From Polaribacter sp. KT25b (lineage in GTDB: Bacteria; Bacteroidota; Bacteroidia; Flavobacteriales; Flavobacteriaceae), in assembly GCF_900105145.1 (NCBI RefSeq), contig NZ_LT629752.1, forward strand, positions 3,849,501-3,913,500: a stretch of DNA of 64,000 nucleotides. The letters are read 5' to 3'. Position 1 is the first letter of the stretch. Each line of letters starts with the position of its first letter. A program made the translations under genes and the position numbers. Of the stretch, positions 17,733-26,782 are shown piece after piece. A model generated the notes under the pieces. It was given only the letters and a program-made list of their open reading frames with translations, was not told the origin of the DNA and did no database searches.

Positions 17733-19391
17733 CTATTCCTTTTTACTTTCCAACTCTAAAACCTTTTGTAACATTTTATCATCTTGATGTATAATTTTAT
17801 AAAATCCAATATCGCCAAAAAGAGTATTTGCGATTGCTGCTTTTAAGTATTTTTTTAAACTTTCTTGTTTTTTTAAATCTAAACTTCCGTTTGTAATATT
17901 GGAGTTTGAATTAAAAGCAGTTCCGTCTTTATATGTTATTTTTAAGTTTTTTAAATCTTTTAATAATGGGTTTTTGCTATTTTCTATACTAGTTAAATAG
18001 TTGTAAAAAACTGTTTCGTCTTTGTCAAAATCAGCAATAAAACTATCAACTGTCCATTTTGATAATTTTTTTCGATTGTTATCTACATAATCAAAAGCAA
18101 AATTATTAATTGAATTAAAATAGAAATTAGACATATAAGAAGCAGTGTCTATTGCAACAAAAACATCAGGAATAATACCGCCTCCGCCATAAACTATTTT
18201 TCCTTTTGGTGTTTTGTATTGTAAAGAATCTACCACTTTAATGCTGTCTTTAGTTAACAATTCTCCGCTAATAATTCTTTTCTGATAATCTTTATAGTAA
18301 CTTGTTTTTTCGCCATTTGTATATGGCTTTTGAATAGAACGACCAGTTGGAGTGTAATATCTTGCAGTTGTTAAACGAACAGCAGAACCATCGCCTAAAT
18401 CCATTTCTATTTGCACTAAACCTTTACCAAAAGACCGTCTTCCAATTATGGTTCCTTTATCGTTGTCTTGCAAAGCGCCAGCAACAATTTCTGATGCAGA
18501 AGCAGAATTTTCATCAATTAAAACATATAAACCACCTTTTTCGAAAGAGCCAATTTCTGTAGCAAAAAATTCTTCTATTTGTTCTTTATTGTTTTTTGTA
18601 AATACCATGAGTTTATTGTCTTCTAAAAACTCATCAATAATTCTGTTTGCAATATCTATATAACCACCACCATTTCCGCGTAAATCTAAAACCAAAGATT
18701 TCATTCCTTTTTTAATTAAGGTATTTAAAGCGGGTTTAAATTCTTTATATGTATTTCTAGCAAAACGATCTAGCTTTATATAGCCAATAGAATCGTTCAT
18801 CATATAAGCTAAATCGACACTTTTAATGTTTACGTTTCCGCGAGTAACATCAACATTAAATAAAGAGTTGTTGCTTTTTCTATAGATTTGAAGTTTTACT
18901 TTTGTGTCTGGTTTTCCTTTAAGATACTGAGGAATATTATTGCTTCTAAGTCTTTTGCCGTATAAAGTATCGTTGTTTGCTATTAAAATACGATCTCCTG
19001 CTTTAATTCCTGCTTTAATACTTGGGCCTCCTTTTATAGTTTGCACAACGGTTATTGAGTCTTTTATCATTCTAAATTGAACGCCAATTCCTACAAAATT
19101 ACCTTGCATATTTTCTGTAACTTCTTGTAATTCTTCTTTTGGAATGTAAACAGAATGTGGGTCTAAATCGCCCAATATTGTAGTAATTGCATCGTCTAAT
19201 AAGCTGTCTGTATCTATTTTATCTACATAATCTTGCTCTATAAAATTAATAAGTTTTTTAATTTTTAACTCTTTTGATTGCGATTTAGAAAACGATAACA
19301 TATCGTTGGAATTCCCTGCAAAAAAAACGCCAATTAAAATTCCTAGAACAATAGCAATTGAAAAATATATTGGTAGATTATTTTTATTCAT
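17733..19391 (-). CDS. S41-family C-terminal processing peptidase
   Basis: 552 residues. An N-terminal anchor helix (~8-25, YFSIAIVLGILIGVFFAG) is followed by a PDZ domain (~95-170, GVQFRMIKDSITVVQTIKGG) and an S41 catalytic domain (~190-370). The latter has DLRGNGGGYID, the nucleophile in ENSASASEIVAGAL and the catalytic Lys in GRRSFGKGLVQ. The extra C-terminal ~150 residues are usual in Bacteroidota. Such peptidases cleave C-terminal tails of periplasmic proteins. The start overlaps the dCMP deaminase stop by 8 bp, indicating co-transcription. Confidence 0.9.
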   Translation of the reverse strand: MNKNNLPIYFSIAIVLGILIGVFFAGNSNDMLSFSKSQSKELKIKKLINFIEQDYVDKIDTDSLLDDAITTILGDLDPHSVYIPKEELQEVTENMQGNFVGIGVQFRMIKDSITVVQTIKGGPSIKAGIKAGDRILIANNDTLYGKRLRSNNIPQYLKGKPDTKVKLQIYRKSNNSLFNVDVTRGNVNIKSVDLAYMMNDSIGYIKLDRFARNTYKEFKPALNTLIKKGMKSLVLDLRGNGGGYIDIANRIIDEFLEDNKLMVFTKNNKEQIEEFFATEIGSFEKGGLYVLIDENSASASEIVAGALQDNDKGTIIGRRSFGKGLVQIEMDLGDGSAVRLTTARYYTPTGRSIQKPYTNGEKTSYYKDYQKRIISGELLTKDSIKVVDSLQYKTPKGKIVYGGGGIIPDVFVAIDTASYMSNFYFNSINNFAFDYVDNNRKKLSKWTVDSFIADFDKDETVFYNYLTSIENSKNPLLKDLKNLKITYKDGTAFNSNSNITNGSLDLKKQESLKKYLKAAIANTLFGDIGFYKIIHQDDKMLQKVLELESKKE

Positions 19392-19809
19392 AAGGTAAAT
19401 ATTTAATTTCTACACCAGCTTTTTCTAAAAATTCTAAACCAGCATTGTCTCTGTAAGCTTTGGCGTAAACAACACGTTTTATACCTGCTTGATGTATTAA
19501 TTTGCTGCATTGTGTGCAAGGCGATAATGTTATATATAAAGTTGCGTTTTTAGCAGATTGTGTAGAAGAAGCAACTTTTAAAATTGCGTTTGCTTCTGCG
19601 TGTAAAACTTCCCATTTTGTAATTCCTTCTTCATCTTCACAACAATTATTAAAACCTGTTGGTGTTCCGTTAAAACCATCAGAAATAATCATTCTATCTT
19701 TTACAATTAACGCACCAACTTGTTTGCGTTTACAATGCGATAATTTACCCCATTCTAAAGCCATTTTTAAATAAGCTTTATCGTATTTTAATTGCTTTTT
19801 TTCTGTCAT
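19384..19809 (-). CDS. dCMP deaminase family protein
   Basis: 141 residues of the zinc-dependent cytidine/deoxycytidylate deaminase fold. Zinc and catalytic residues are in LHAEANAILKVA (HAE) and LSPCTQCSKLI (PCxxC). The N-terminal CKRKQVGALIVKD and ISDGFNGTPTGFNNC are typical of dCMP deaminases, which make dUMP for thymidylate synthesis. It is the first gene of a unit with the S41 peptidase and LpxH-like genes. Confidence 0.9.
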   Translation of the reverse strand: MTEKKQLKYDKAYLKMALEWGKLSHCKRKQVGALIVKDRMIISDGFNGTPTGFNNCCEDEEGITKWEVLHAEANAILKVASSTQSAKNATLYITLSPCTQCSKLIHQAGIKRVVYAKAYRDNAGLEFLEKAGVEIKYLPYE

Positions 19810-19864
19810 ATAACGAAAGTATAAAGATTTGTAGAATTAGGATGTTAATTAATAGACAAAATAA

Positions 19865-20446
19865 TTACCAGAAAACTCTGTCCATCATCATTTGTATCGC
19901 AAAACCAATAACAATTGATGATAAAACTAAAATCCAATCTCTTCTATTTACCCTAAAAAGATTTATAAATAAGTAGCCGAAACTTAAAATTGCTAAAACA
20001 ATAATTATTTGTGCAGCTTCAATACCAAGCGCAAATTCTGCTAAAGGTAAAATTTTATCTTCTTCTTGACCAATCATCATTTTAAAGTAATTAGAAAATC
20101 CTAAGCCATGAATTAATCCAAAAAATAGCGCAAAAATTAAGTTAAGATTTTCTTTTCCGTTGGATGTTCTTTTAGCTGTAAACAAGTTAATTACACCTGT
20201 AATAAAAATGGTTAAGGGAATTAAAAATTCAATTAAATCAACTCTAATTTCCACAATTTTAAAAGCAGCTAAAGCTAGGCTAGTAGAGTGTCCTAATGTA
20301 AATAATGTAACAAGCCATAATACTTTTTTCCATTGTTTAAAAGTGAACACAACCGCTAAAACAATTAAAAATAAAATATGATCAATAGCTAGGTAATCTA
20401 GCACGTGATATAAGCCCATTTTAAAATAAAGTAAAAAATCGTCCAT
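19865..20446 (-). CDS. HupE/UreJ-like membrane protein
   Basis: 193 residues with about six hydrophobic helices and conserved His motifs in membrane segments: YLAIDHILFLI, TLGHSTSLAL and GLIHGLGFSNYF. This arrangement characterises the HupE/UreJ_2 family, where relatives are thought to be nickel or cobalt permeases or, in stand-alone Bacteroidota cases, proteins of unknown substrate. No urease or hydrogenase genes are near, so metal transport is only a family-based guess. Confidence 0.75.
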   Translation of the reverse strand: MDDFLLYFKMGLYHVLDYLAIDHILFLIVLAVVFTFKQWKKVLWLVTLFTLGHSTSLALAAFKIVEIRVDLIEFLIPLTIFITGVINLFTAKRTSNGKENLNLIFALFFGLIHGLGFSNYFKMMIGQEEDKILPLAEFALGIEAAQIIIVLAILSFGYLFINLFRVNRRDWILVLSSIVIGFAIQMMMDRVFW

Positions 20447-20864
20447 TTAAAATTCTAATTTAGAGAGTGTCAAAGATATTAAAAACAATAATTTTAGATA
20501 ATTATAAAAAGGATTGATTTTAAATCAGAATAAATCAATTCGATTATATTGTTAAATCACTTCGTTTAAAATCTTGATTCAAACCAATTATCTCTCGTAA
20601 TTCTTCAAAAACAAAAAGTAATATTTTTTCTGATAGAATGATTTTTTGGATATAATATTCATGTAATATTTGTGTGTAGTATATATCAAAATTAAAAAAG
20701 ATAGAAAATCTGAAAAAAGATTAAAAATTTATAAGTCATACATTGATAAGGTTTAATTATAAAAGAAACAGGTGTTTAGCTTTTAAATAAAAATTTTGTT
20801 CTTATGTAATTCTTTAATTTAAAAAGCCTATATTTGGGTGCCCAAACTGGTTAACCAAAATATT
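20447..20864. other. Intergenic region ahead of the polyuronate operon
   Basis: About 400 bp between divergent genes. The right end carries the operator-promoter at 20829-20858. A short inverted repeat, ATTGATTT/AAATCAAT (20513-20539), lies near the hupE-like gene. The rest is AT-rich with nothing recognisable. Confidence 0.5.
20829..20858 (+). promoter_or_regulatory. Promoter and tandem GntR-type operators of the uronate operon
   Basis: TATATTTG (20829-20836) matches TAnnTTTG. Overlapping and following it are two palindromes, TTGGGTGCCCAA (20834-20845) and CTGGTTAACCAA (20847-20858), with centres 13 bp apart. The same layout occurs before susC and before the secreted lyase-like gene. Placement over the start site implies repression. 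The likely binder is the GntR/FadR protein encoded in this operon. Confidence 0.8.
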
Positions 20865-22766
20865 ATGATTAAAACGAAAGCTAAAATTATCTTTATTATG
20901 GGGGTTTCTGGAGTGGGAAAAAGCACCATAGGAAGCTTATTATCAGAAAAATTAAATATTCCTTTTTTTGATGGAGATGATTTTCATCCGGAAGAAAATA
21001 TTTTAAAAATGTCTAAAGGAGAGCCTTTAAATGATGATGATAGATTGGGTTGGTTGCAAACGCTAAACAAATTAGCGATAGAACAATTGGTAAATAAAGG
21101 TTGTGTTATTGTTTGTTCGGCATTAAAAGAAAAATACCGCGACATTTTAAATACGGATATAAAAGAGCGCGCAGAATGGGTTTTCCTAAATGGTTCTTTC
21201 GAACAAATTAAGCAAAGAATTAACGATCGTAAAGGGCATTTTATGAGTTCTGACTTGTTAAAATCTCAATTTGACATTTTAGAAGCACCAAAAAACGCTA
21301 TTGAAATAGATATAAATTTATCACCTAATAATATTGTAGAAATGATTAGTAAGGAAATCTTAAAAAAATCTGAATTTGGTTTATTCGGATTAGGAGTTAT
21401 GGGTAAAAGCCTTAGTAGAAACCTAGCAAATAAAGGATTTAACATTTCTTTATTTAACAGACATGTTGAAGGTGTAGAAGAAGATGTAGCGAAAAAATTT
21501 AAGAATGAATTTAAAGAATTATCATCAAGTCTTGCTTTTGATAATATAGAATCTTTTGTGAATTCTCTACAAAAACCAAGAAAAATCATGTTAATGGTGA
21601 ATGCTGGTAAAATTGTAGATTATGTTATTGAAGATCTTTTGCCATTTTTAGATGCTGGAGATATTTTAATTGATGGAGGGAACTCAAACTATAATAAAAC
21701 AAAAGAACGATTTCATTATTTAAAATCTAAAAATATTCATTTTGTTGGCACTGGAGTTTCTGGTGGCGAAGAAGGCGCTTTAAAAGGACCGTCAATTATG
21801 CCTGGTTGTGATAAAGATGTTTATAAAGATATTCAGCCTTTTTTAGAAGCGATTGCAGCTAAAGATGCTAATAATTTGCCTTGTTGTACTCACATAGGAA
21901 CTGAAGGAAGTGGTCATTTTGTAAAAATGGTGCACAATGGAATTGAGTATGCAGAAATGCAATTACTTGCTGAGGTTTATGTAATGTTAAAAGCTTTAGG
22001 AAATAATCCAGACCAAATTGCCACTATTTTAGAATCTTGGAAAGCATCAACAAACAGTTATTTATTAGAAATTACGATTGATATTTTAAGAAAAAAAGAA
22101 GGTGATGATTGGTTAGTGAACAAAATAATGGACAAAGCAGGAAATAAAGGAACGGGAAACTGGACAACTATTTCGACTGCTGAATTAGGAGTGCCAAGTA
22201 CCATGATAGCTTCTGCATTATTTGCTCGTTATACTTCATTTTATAAAGAAGAACGAATTACTGCAAGTGAAAATTTTGAAAAAAATACTACTTCTAATCT
22301 AAATCTTACTACGGATGATATTCTAAAAGCATATCAATTTGCTAGAATTATAAATCATTATCAAGGTTTTAAATTAATTCAAGAGGCTTCTAAAAGTTAT
22401 AGTTGGAATTTGAATTTAAGCGAATTAGCTAGAATCTGGACAGGTGGTTGTATTATTAAATCTGATTTGATGGTAGAGTTTGTTGACATCTTTAAAACAA
22501 CAGATAATTTGTTAACCAATAAAATAATAATTAAAAAAATAAAATTATTAAAACCAAGTATTAAAAAAGTGGTTTCTGAAGGTATTTTAAATGAATTAGC
22601 AATTCCTACTTTTAGTGAAGCTATTAATTTTTTAAACAGTTTTGCAGTCGCAGATTCATCAGCAAACTTAATACAAGCTCAACGCGATTATTTTGGTGCA
22701 CATACGTATCAAAGAAAAGATGATAATTCAAAGAAATTTTATCATACAGATTGGATAAATAACTAA
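20865..22766 (+). CDS. Fused gluconokinase / 6-phosphogluconate dehydrogenase
   Basis: About 633 residues from MIKTKAK; a GTG 27 bp upstream lies inside the operator and is unlikely. Residues ~1-165 are a gluconokinase: P-loop MGVSGVGKST, FFDGDDFHP, VCSALKEKYRD. Residues ~170-633 are a decarboxylating 6-phosphogluconate dehydrogenase: GLFGLGVMGKSL (dinucleotide binding), IDGGNSNYNKT, SGGEEGALKGPSIMPG, the catalytic FVKMVHNGIEY, KGTGNWT, and the C-terminal RDYFGAHTYQR. Both halves look intact. One chain could take gluconate to ribulose 5-phosphate with production of NAD(P)H. It is the first gene of the uronate operon, which makes a pathway-specific or reductant-supplying role likely. Confidence 0.88.
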   Translation: MIKTKAKIIFIMGVSGVGKSTIGSLLSEKLNIPFFDGDDFHPEENILKMSKGEPLNDDDRLGWLQTLNKLAIEQLVNKGCVIVCSALKEKYRDILNTDIKERAEWVFLNGSFEQIKQRINDRKGHFMSSDLLKSQFDILEAPKNAIEIDINLSPNNIVEMISKEILKKSEFGLFGLGVMGKSLSRNLANKGFNISLFNRHVEGVEEDVAKKFKNEFKELSSSLAFDNIESFVNSLQKPRKIMLMVNAGKIVDYVIEDLLPFLDAGDILIDGGNSNYNKTKERFHYLKSKNIHFVGTGVSGGEEGALKGPSIMPGCDKDVYKDIQPFLEAIAAKDANNLPCCTHIGTEGSGHFVKMVHNGIEYAEMQLLAEVYVMLKALGNNPDQIATILESWKASTNSYLLEITIDILRKKEGDDWLVNKIMDKAGNKGTGNWTTISTAELGVPSTMIASALFARYTSFYKEERITASENFEKNTTSNLNLTTDDILKAYQFARIINHYQGFKLIQEASKSYSWNLNLSELARIWTGGCIIKSDLMVEFVDIFKTTDNLLTNKIIIKKIKLLKPSIKKVVSEGILNELAIPTFSEAINFLNSFAVADSSANLIQAQRDYFGAHTYQRKDDNSKKFYHTDWINN

Positions 22767-22783
22767 ACTAAAACCATAAAACG

Positions 22784-24058
22784 ATGTCCACAGTCGAAAA
22801 GAAGAAATCATTACTAAAAAAAATTATTGCAATAGTTTTAGGCTTTGGGCCAGGAATTTTTGCCATTGGTTATACCATAGGTACAGGTAGTGTAACTTCT
22901 ATGATTGTTGCCGGAAGTAAGTTTAATATGCAATTATTATGGGTGCTATTATTAAGTTGTGTTTTTTCTGGAGTTTTAATGTTTGCTTATGGAAATTATG
23001 CTTTACTAACTGGCGAAACAGCACTTTATGGATTTAAGAAACATTTAAAATATGGTAAGGTTTTAGCGATTCTAATTATTGTTGGTATAACTTTTGGTCA
23101 ATGGAATTCTTTAATGGGAATTTTGGGTATTTCTGCCAATATTATTTTTGAAATACTAGCAATAAATTTTCAAGGTTTAGAAGCATATAAATATGAAACC
23201 GTTTTAATAACTGCAATTATAATAATTGTTACTTTTTACTTATTAATGTTGGTAGGTAAATATACTTTTTTTGAAAAAATACTCGTCCTATTTGTAAGCT
23301 TAATGGGGTTTTCGTTTCTGTTATCATTATGTTTTGTACAACCATTACCTTTGGATGTTGTAAAAGGATTAATACCAACAATACCAGATATTCCTGGCGG
23401 AAAAATGTTGGTTGCTGCTTTTGTTGGTACAACGATGGCATCTGCTACATTTTTATCAAGACCATTATTTGTAAAAGGAAAAGGTTGGACCATTAAAAAT
23501 TTAGATCAACAGAAAAAAGATTCTATTACAGCGGCAGTTTTAATTTTTGTAATTAGTGGAGTTATAATGGCAGTAGCAGCTGGAGCTTTATTTTATCAAG
23601 GTAAAGAAGTTACTCAAGTTTTAGATATGGCAAATACTTTAGAACCAGTTGCGGGTAAATGGGCAGTTTCTATTTTCTTTTTTGGCGCATTAAGTGCGGG
23701 TTTATCTTCTATATTTCCTTGTTTGTTAATCGCTCCTTTATTAATTGCAGATTATCAGTCTGGTGTTTTAGATACAAACTCTCGTCAGTTTAGAATAATT
23801 ACTGCTATAGCTTGTTTGGTTGCTTTAATTGGTCCTGCTTTTGGAGCAAATCCAATAGAAATTCAAATATTATCTCAAGTATTTAATGTCTTTGTTTTGC
23901 CAGTTGTAATATTTGGAATTATACTGATGTTAAGTAGTAAAAAAGTAATGAAAGATTACAAGACTAGTTTAGGGGTTTATATTGGAATGTACGCTGCGTT
24001 GTTCTTTTCTTTAGTGATTTCATACAACGGTATATTAGCTCTTTTAGAATATTTTTAA
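22784..24058 (+). CDS. NRAMP-fold transporter lacking the canonical metal-binding motifs
   Basis: 424 residues, about eleven membrane helices. The start of helix 1, FGPGIFAIGYTIGTGSVTSM, aligns with NRAMP helix 1, but the metal-binding DPGN is replaced by GTGS. In helix 6 the usual MPHN is replaced by a segment reading VGTTMASATFLSRP. The divalent-metal ligands therefore appear to be absent. It starts 17 bp after the gluconokinase/6PGDH gene in a carbohydrate operon, so I infer an organic solute such as a uronate, gluconate or unsaturated oligouronide. Automatic annotation would call it a manganese transporter, which I doubt. Confidence 0.75.
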   Translation: MSTVEKKKSLLKKIIAIVLGFGPGIFAIGYTIGTGSVTSMIVAGSKFNMQLLWVLLLSCVFSGVLMFAYGNYALLTGETALYGFKKHLKYGKVLAILIIVGITFGQWNSLMGILGISANIIFEILAINFQGLEAYKYETVLITAIIIIVTFYLLMLVGKYTFFEKILVLFVSLMGFSFLLSLCFVQPLPLDVVKGLIPTIPDIPGGKMLVAAFVGTTMASATFLSRPLFVKGKGWTIKNLDQQKKDSITAAVLIFVISGVIMAVAAGALFYQGKEVTQVLDMANTLEPVAGKWAVSIFFFGALSAGLSSIFPCLLIAPLLIADYQSGVLDTNSRQFRIITAIACLVALIGPAFGANPIEIQILSQVFNVFVLPVVIFGIILMLSSKKVMKDYKTSLGVYIGMYAALFFSLVISYNGILALLEYF

Positions 24059-24114
24059 ATGAAATAAATTTTAATTACAGCCAAGTTTTATATAATAATA
24101 GAATAGTCAAACGT

Positions 24115-24822
24115 ATGAAAATAAGTTTAATAGATGAAAATTCAAATAGAATGTTTCAGAATGATGTAATCTGTAAGATTCGTGATTTAATTAACGCTAA
24201 AAATTTAGAGCGTGGAGATAAGTTACCATCAGAAAGAGTTATGTCAGAAAAATTTGATGTAAAAAGAAATCATATTAGAGAAGCTATAAGAAAACTTGAA
24301 TTTTATGGCGTGTTAAAATCAATGTCTCAAAGTGGTACTATTCTAGCAATTGGGTTAACTGGTTTTAACGGTATGATAGAGGAAATAGTGTCTCTAGATA
24401 TACCAGCTTTTAATGAGCTTGTAGAAACTCGTATTTCATTAGAGTTAGAGATTGTTTCTTTAGCTGCTCAAAGACGTACAGATTTTGATTTAAAACGAAT
24501 AAAAGATGCATTAAATGCTTTTAAAGCCAAAATTACTATTGGTGATGATTATTTAGAAGAAGATTTATTATTTCATATATCGATAGCAAAAGCTAGTAAA
24601 AATAATACAATGGTGTCATTAATGCTTTTATTAACACCGCCAATTCTAAAAACATACGATCGAGATACTGTTTGTGAAGGTGATAAAGTATTTTCAGAAA
24701 TTAAAAAACACGAAGATATTTATTTAGCAATAAAATCTAAAGACTCTCAAATTGCAACAAAAATGATGCATAAGCACTTTTTTAAATTATCAAAACACAT
24801 AGAAATAAATGAAACTAAATAA
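24115..24822 (+). CDS. GntR/FadR-family transcriptional regulator of the uronate locus
   Basis: 235 residues. The N-terminal winged helix-turn-helix (~10-80) has GDKLPSERVMSEKFDVKRNH and IREAIRKLEFYGVL. The C-terminal all-helical FCD effector domain (~95-230) has VETRISLELEIVSLAA and FHISIAKASKNN. Proteins of this subfamily sense sugar acids or oligouronides; ExuR/UxuR and the alginate repressor of Zobellia are relatives. The TTGGTTAACCAA boxes at three promoters here resemble the ExuR/UxuR site TTGGTATACCAA. It is encoded inside the operon it probably represses. Confidence 0.88.
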   Translation: MKISLIDENSNRMFQNDVICKIRDLINAKNLERGDKLPSERVMSEKFDVKRNHIREAIRKLEFYGVLKSMSQSGTILAIGLTGFNGMIEEIVSLDIPAFNELVETRISLELEIVSLAAQRRTDFDLKRIKDALNAFKAKITIGDDYLEEDLLFHISIAKASKNNTMVSLMLLLTPPILKTYDRDTVCEGDKVFSEIKKHEDIYLAIKSKDSQIATKMMHKHFFKLSKHIEINETK

Positions 24823-24829
24823 ATTAAAA

Positions 24830-25924
24830 ATGAAAAAACAAATAATTAAGTCCGTATCGGTATGCTTGCTTTTTGGAGCTTTATTAACACTTAATAGCTG
24901 TAAAAAAGAAACGAAGCCAAAAGCTAAAAAAGAAGTACAAAAAACAATGTATGCAAGTGATATTATTCCATTTTTTGATCACTGGAAATTAGTTTTAGGA
25001 AACGGTGTAAATGCAGGAATTGCTAATGATTTTGAAAATAAAGATTTCTTTTATACCGAAAAAGATGCCAATGGAGAATGGGTTGTTTTTAAAGCACCAA
25101 ATGCAGGAAGTACACATGGAACATCAAACAATACAAGAACAGAATTAGGGCAAATTAAAAAATGGTATCCTGAAACTGCAAATGATAAATTATCAGCAAC
25201 GCTTAAAGTAATGAATGTTTCTTCTACTGGTGATAAAACTGTTGCGGCGTCTCATGCTGTGGTTGTAGGTCAAATTCATAGTGCAGATAAACATGAAAAT
25301 GAACCATTAAAAATATTCTATAAAATATATCCTGGTCATACTAAAGGTTCTGTTTTTTGGCATTACGAAATTAATACTGCGGGTAATGATAATTCTGTAA
25401 GATGGGATTATTCTTTACCTGTTTGGGGTAATGATTTTTCTGTAGTTGGACCAGATGCAAATACACCTCCAAGTGAACCAGAAGAAGGTATTGAGTTAGG
25501 CGAAGAATTTAGCTATGAAATTGAAGTTAAAGATGGTATTATGAACTTAACATTTACTAGTGAAGGACACGAGACCAAAACATTTACAAAAAACTTAATT
25601 AAATCCGATTTTTCTACAAAAGCAGATATTCCAGAACAAACACAAAAATTATTTGTGCCAATTGGTCAAGATGGCGTAGAACGAAAAGAAGCATATAAAG
25701 GAGAGGGTTGTTTCTTTAAGTTGGGTTGTTACAATCAAACAAATGGTAAATCTCCGGAAGTAAATAAAAATTGGTGTTCTGGTGCAGAAACACATGGAGG
25801 GGATATTCAAAAACAATATGAAGACGGAAATTATGCCGAGGTTTGGTTTAAAAAAGCAAGTATTTCGGTAAGTAAAGCTGCTGTTTCCAATCAAGGTTAT
25901 TTTAATAAAAACGATCATAAATAA
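24830..25924 (+). CDS. PL7-like polysaccharide lyase lipoprotein 1
   Basis: 364 residues from MKKQIIKS; an ATG 21 bp upstream also overlaps the regulator stop. Signal peptide with lipobox LNSC. The catalytic beta-jelly-roll spans ~45-355 and carries the three PL7-type motifs in variant form: NTRTELGQ (for RTELR), VVGQIHSAD (QIH) and FFKLGCYNQTNG (for YFKAGxYNQ). Alginate-lyase-2 enzymes cleave uronan by beta-elimination with a catalytic Tyr/His pair, both present. The lipid anchor suggests cell-surface or periplasmic work on oligosaccharides. It is close to the second lyase at 27271 along the whole length. Alginate is most likely; glucuronan remains possible. Confidence 0.85.
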   Translation: MKKQIIKSVSVCLLFGALLTLNSCKKETKPKAKKEVQKTMYASDIIPFFDHWKLVLGNGVNAGIANDFENKDFFYTEKDANGEWVVFKAPNAGSTHGTSNNTRTELGQIKKWYPETANDKLSATLKVMNVSSTGDKTVAASHAVVVGQIHSADKHENEPLKIFYKIYPGHTKGSVFWHYEINTAGNDNSVRWDYSLPVWGNDFSVVGPDANTPPSEPEEGIELGEEFSYEIEVKDGIMNLTFTSEGHETKTFTKNLIKSDFSTKADIPEQTQKLFVPIGQDGVERKEAYKGEGCFFKLGCYNQTNGKSPEVNKNWCSGAETHGGDIQKQYEDGNYAEVWFKKASISVSKAAVSNQGYFNKNDHK

Positions 25925-25933
25925 TATATCAAT

Positions 25934-26701
25934 ATGAATCAGAATAAATTAAACGGGAAAAACGTACTTATAACTGCAGGAGCTCAAGGAATTGGAGAAT
26001 CCATATCAAAACACTTTATAGATGCTGGATCTAATGTTGCAATACACTATTTTTCTAGTGCCGATACTGCAAATGAGTTGGTAATATATGCAAAAAGTAA
26101 AGGAGTAAATGCTGTAGCTATTAGTGGGGATTTAACCAAAGAAGCTGATGCAATTACAATGGTAGAAAAAACTGTTGAGGTTTTCGGTGGTTTAGATATA
26201 CTAATTAATAACGCAGGATCTCTTGTGGCTAGAAGATTATTAGGCGAAATGGAAGCTGAATTTTGGCATAAAGTAATGGATATTAATATGACTTCTATGA
26301 TGTTTGTAACAAAAGCTGCTGTACCATATTTAGCAAAAAACGATACTAGTAGTATTGTTAATTTAGCTTCACTTGCAGGACGTAAAGGAGGTCACCCAGG
26401 GTCATTAGTGTATGCAACCAGCAAAGGTGCTATTTTAACATTTACAAGAGCATTATCTACAGAATTAGGTCCTCAAGGAACAAAAGTTAATGCAGTTGCT
26501 CCTGGTTTAATTCTTGGTACATCATTTCATAATACACATACAACAAAAGAATCAGCAGCAGAAACAATTGCTGGAATTCCAATTCAAAGAGCGGGTAACG
26601 CAGCAGATGTAGCAAGAGCTGTTTTATATTTAGCATCAGAATATGATGGTTTTATAACTGGTGCTACACTAGACATCAATGGAGGTGTTTACAATATGTA
26701 A
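25934..26701 (+). CDS. Short-chain dehydrogenase/reductase, possible DEH reductase
   Basis: 255 residues with the classical SDR pattern: NAD(P)-binding TAGAQGIGES (~14-23), structural NNAGS (~92), catalytic Ser in NLASLAG, YATSKGA (YxxxK) and the C-terminal ITGATLDINGG. It lies 9 bp after the first lyase gene. In alginate pathways an SDR reduces 4-deoxy-L-erythro-5-hexoseulose uronate (DEH) to 2-keto-3-deoxygluconate. That assignment is inferred from context only; gluconate-type dehydrogenases share this fold. Confidence 0.8.
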   Translation: MNQNKLNGKNVLITAGAQGIGESISKHFIDAGSNVAIHYFSSADTANELVIYAKSKGVNAVAISGDLTKEADAITMVEKTVEVFGGLDILINNAGSLVARRLLGEMEAEFWHKVMDINMTSMMFVTKAAVPYLAKNDTSSIVNLASLAGRKGGHPGSLVYATSKGAILTFTRALSTELGPQGTKVNAVAPGLILGTSFHNTHTTKESAAETIAGIPIQRAGNAADVARAVLYLASEYDGFITGATLDINGGVYNM

Positions 26702-26782
26702 TTTATTATAAAAAAGTGAATAAACACAAGATCAATTTAAGTTCTTAGCGTTTAAATTTAATCAGTGCCTAAACCTAAAACT

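Noticed and set aside
22784..24058. Ordinary manganese/iron NRAMP transporter
   Set aside because: Both metal-binding motifs are replaced, and the operon context is carbohydrate use.
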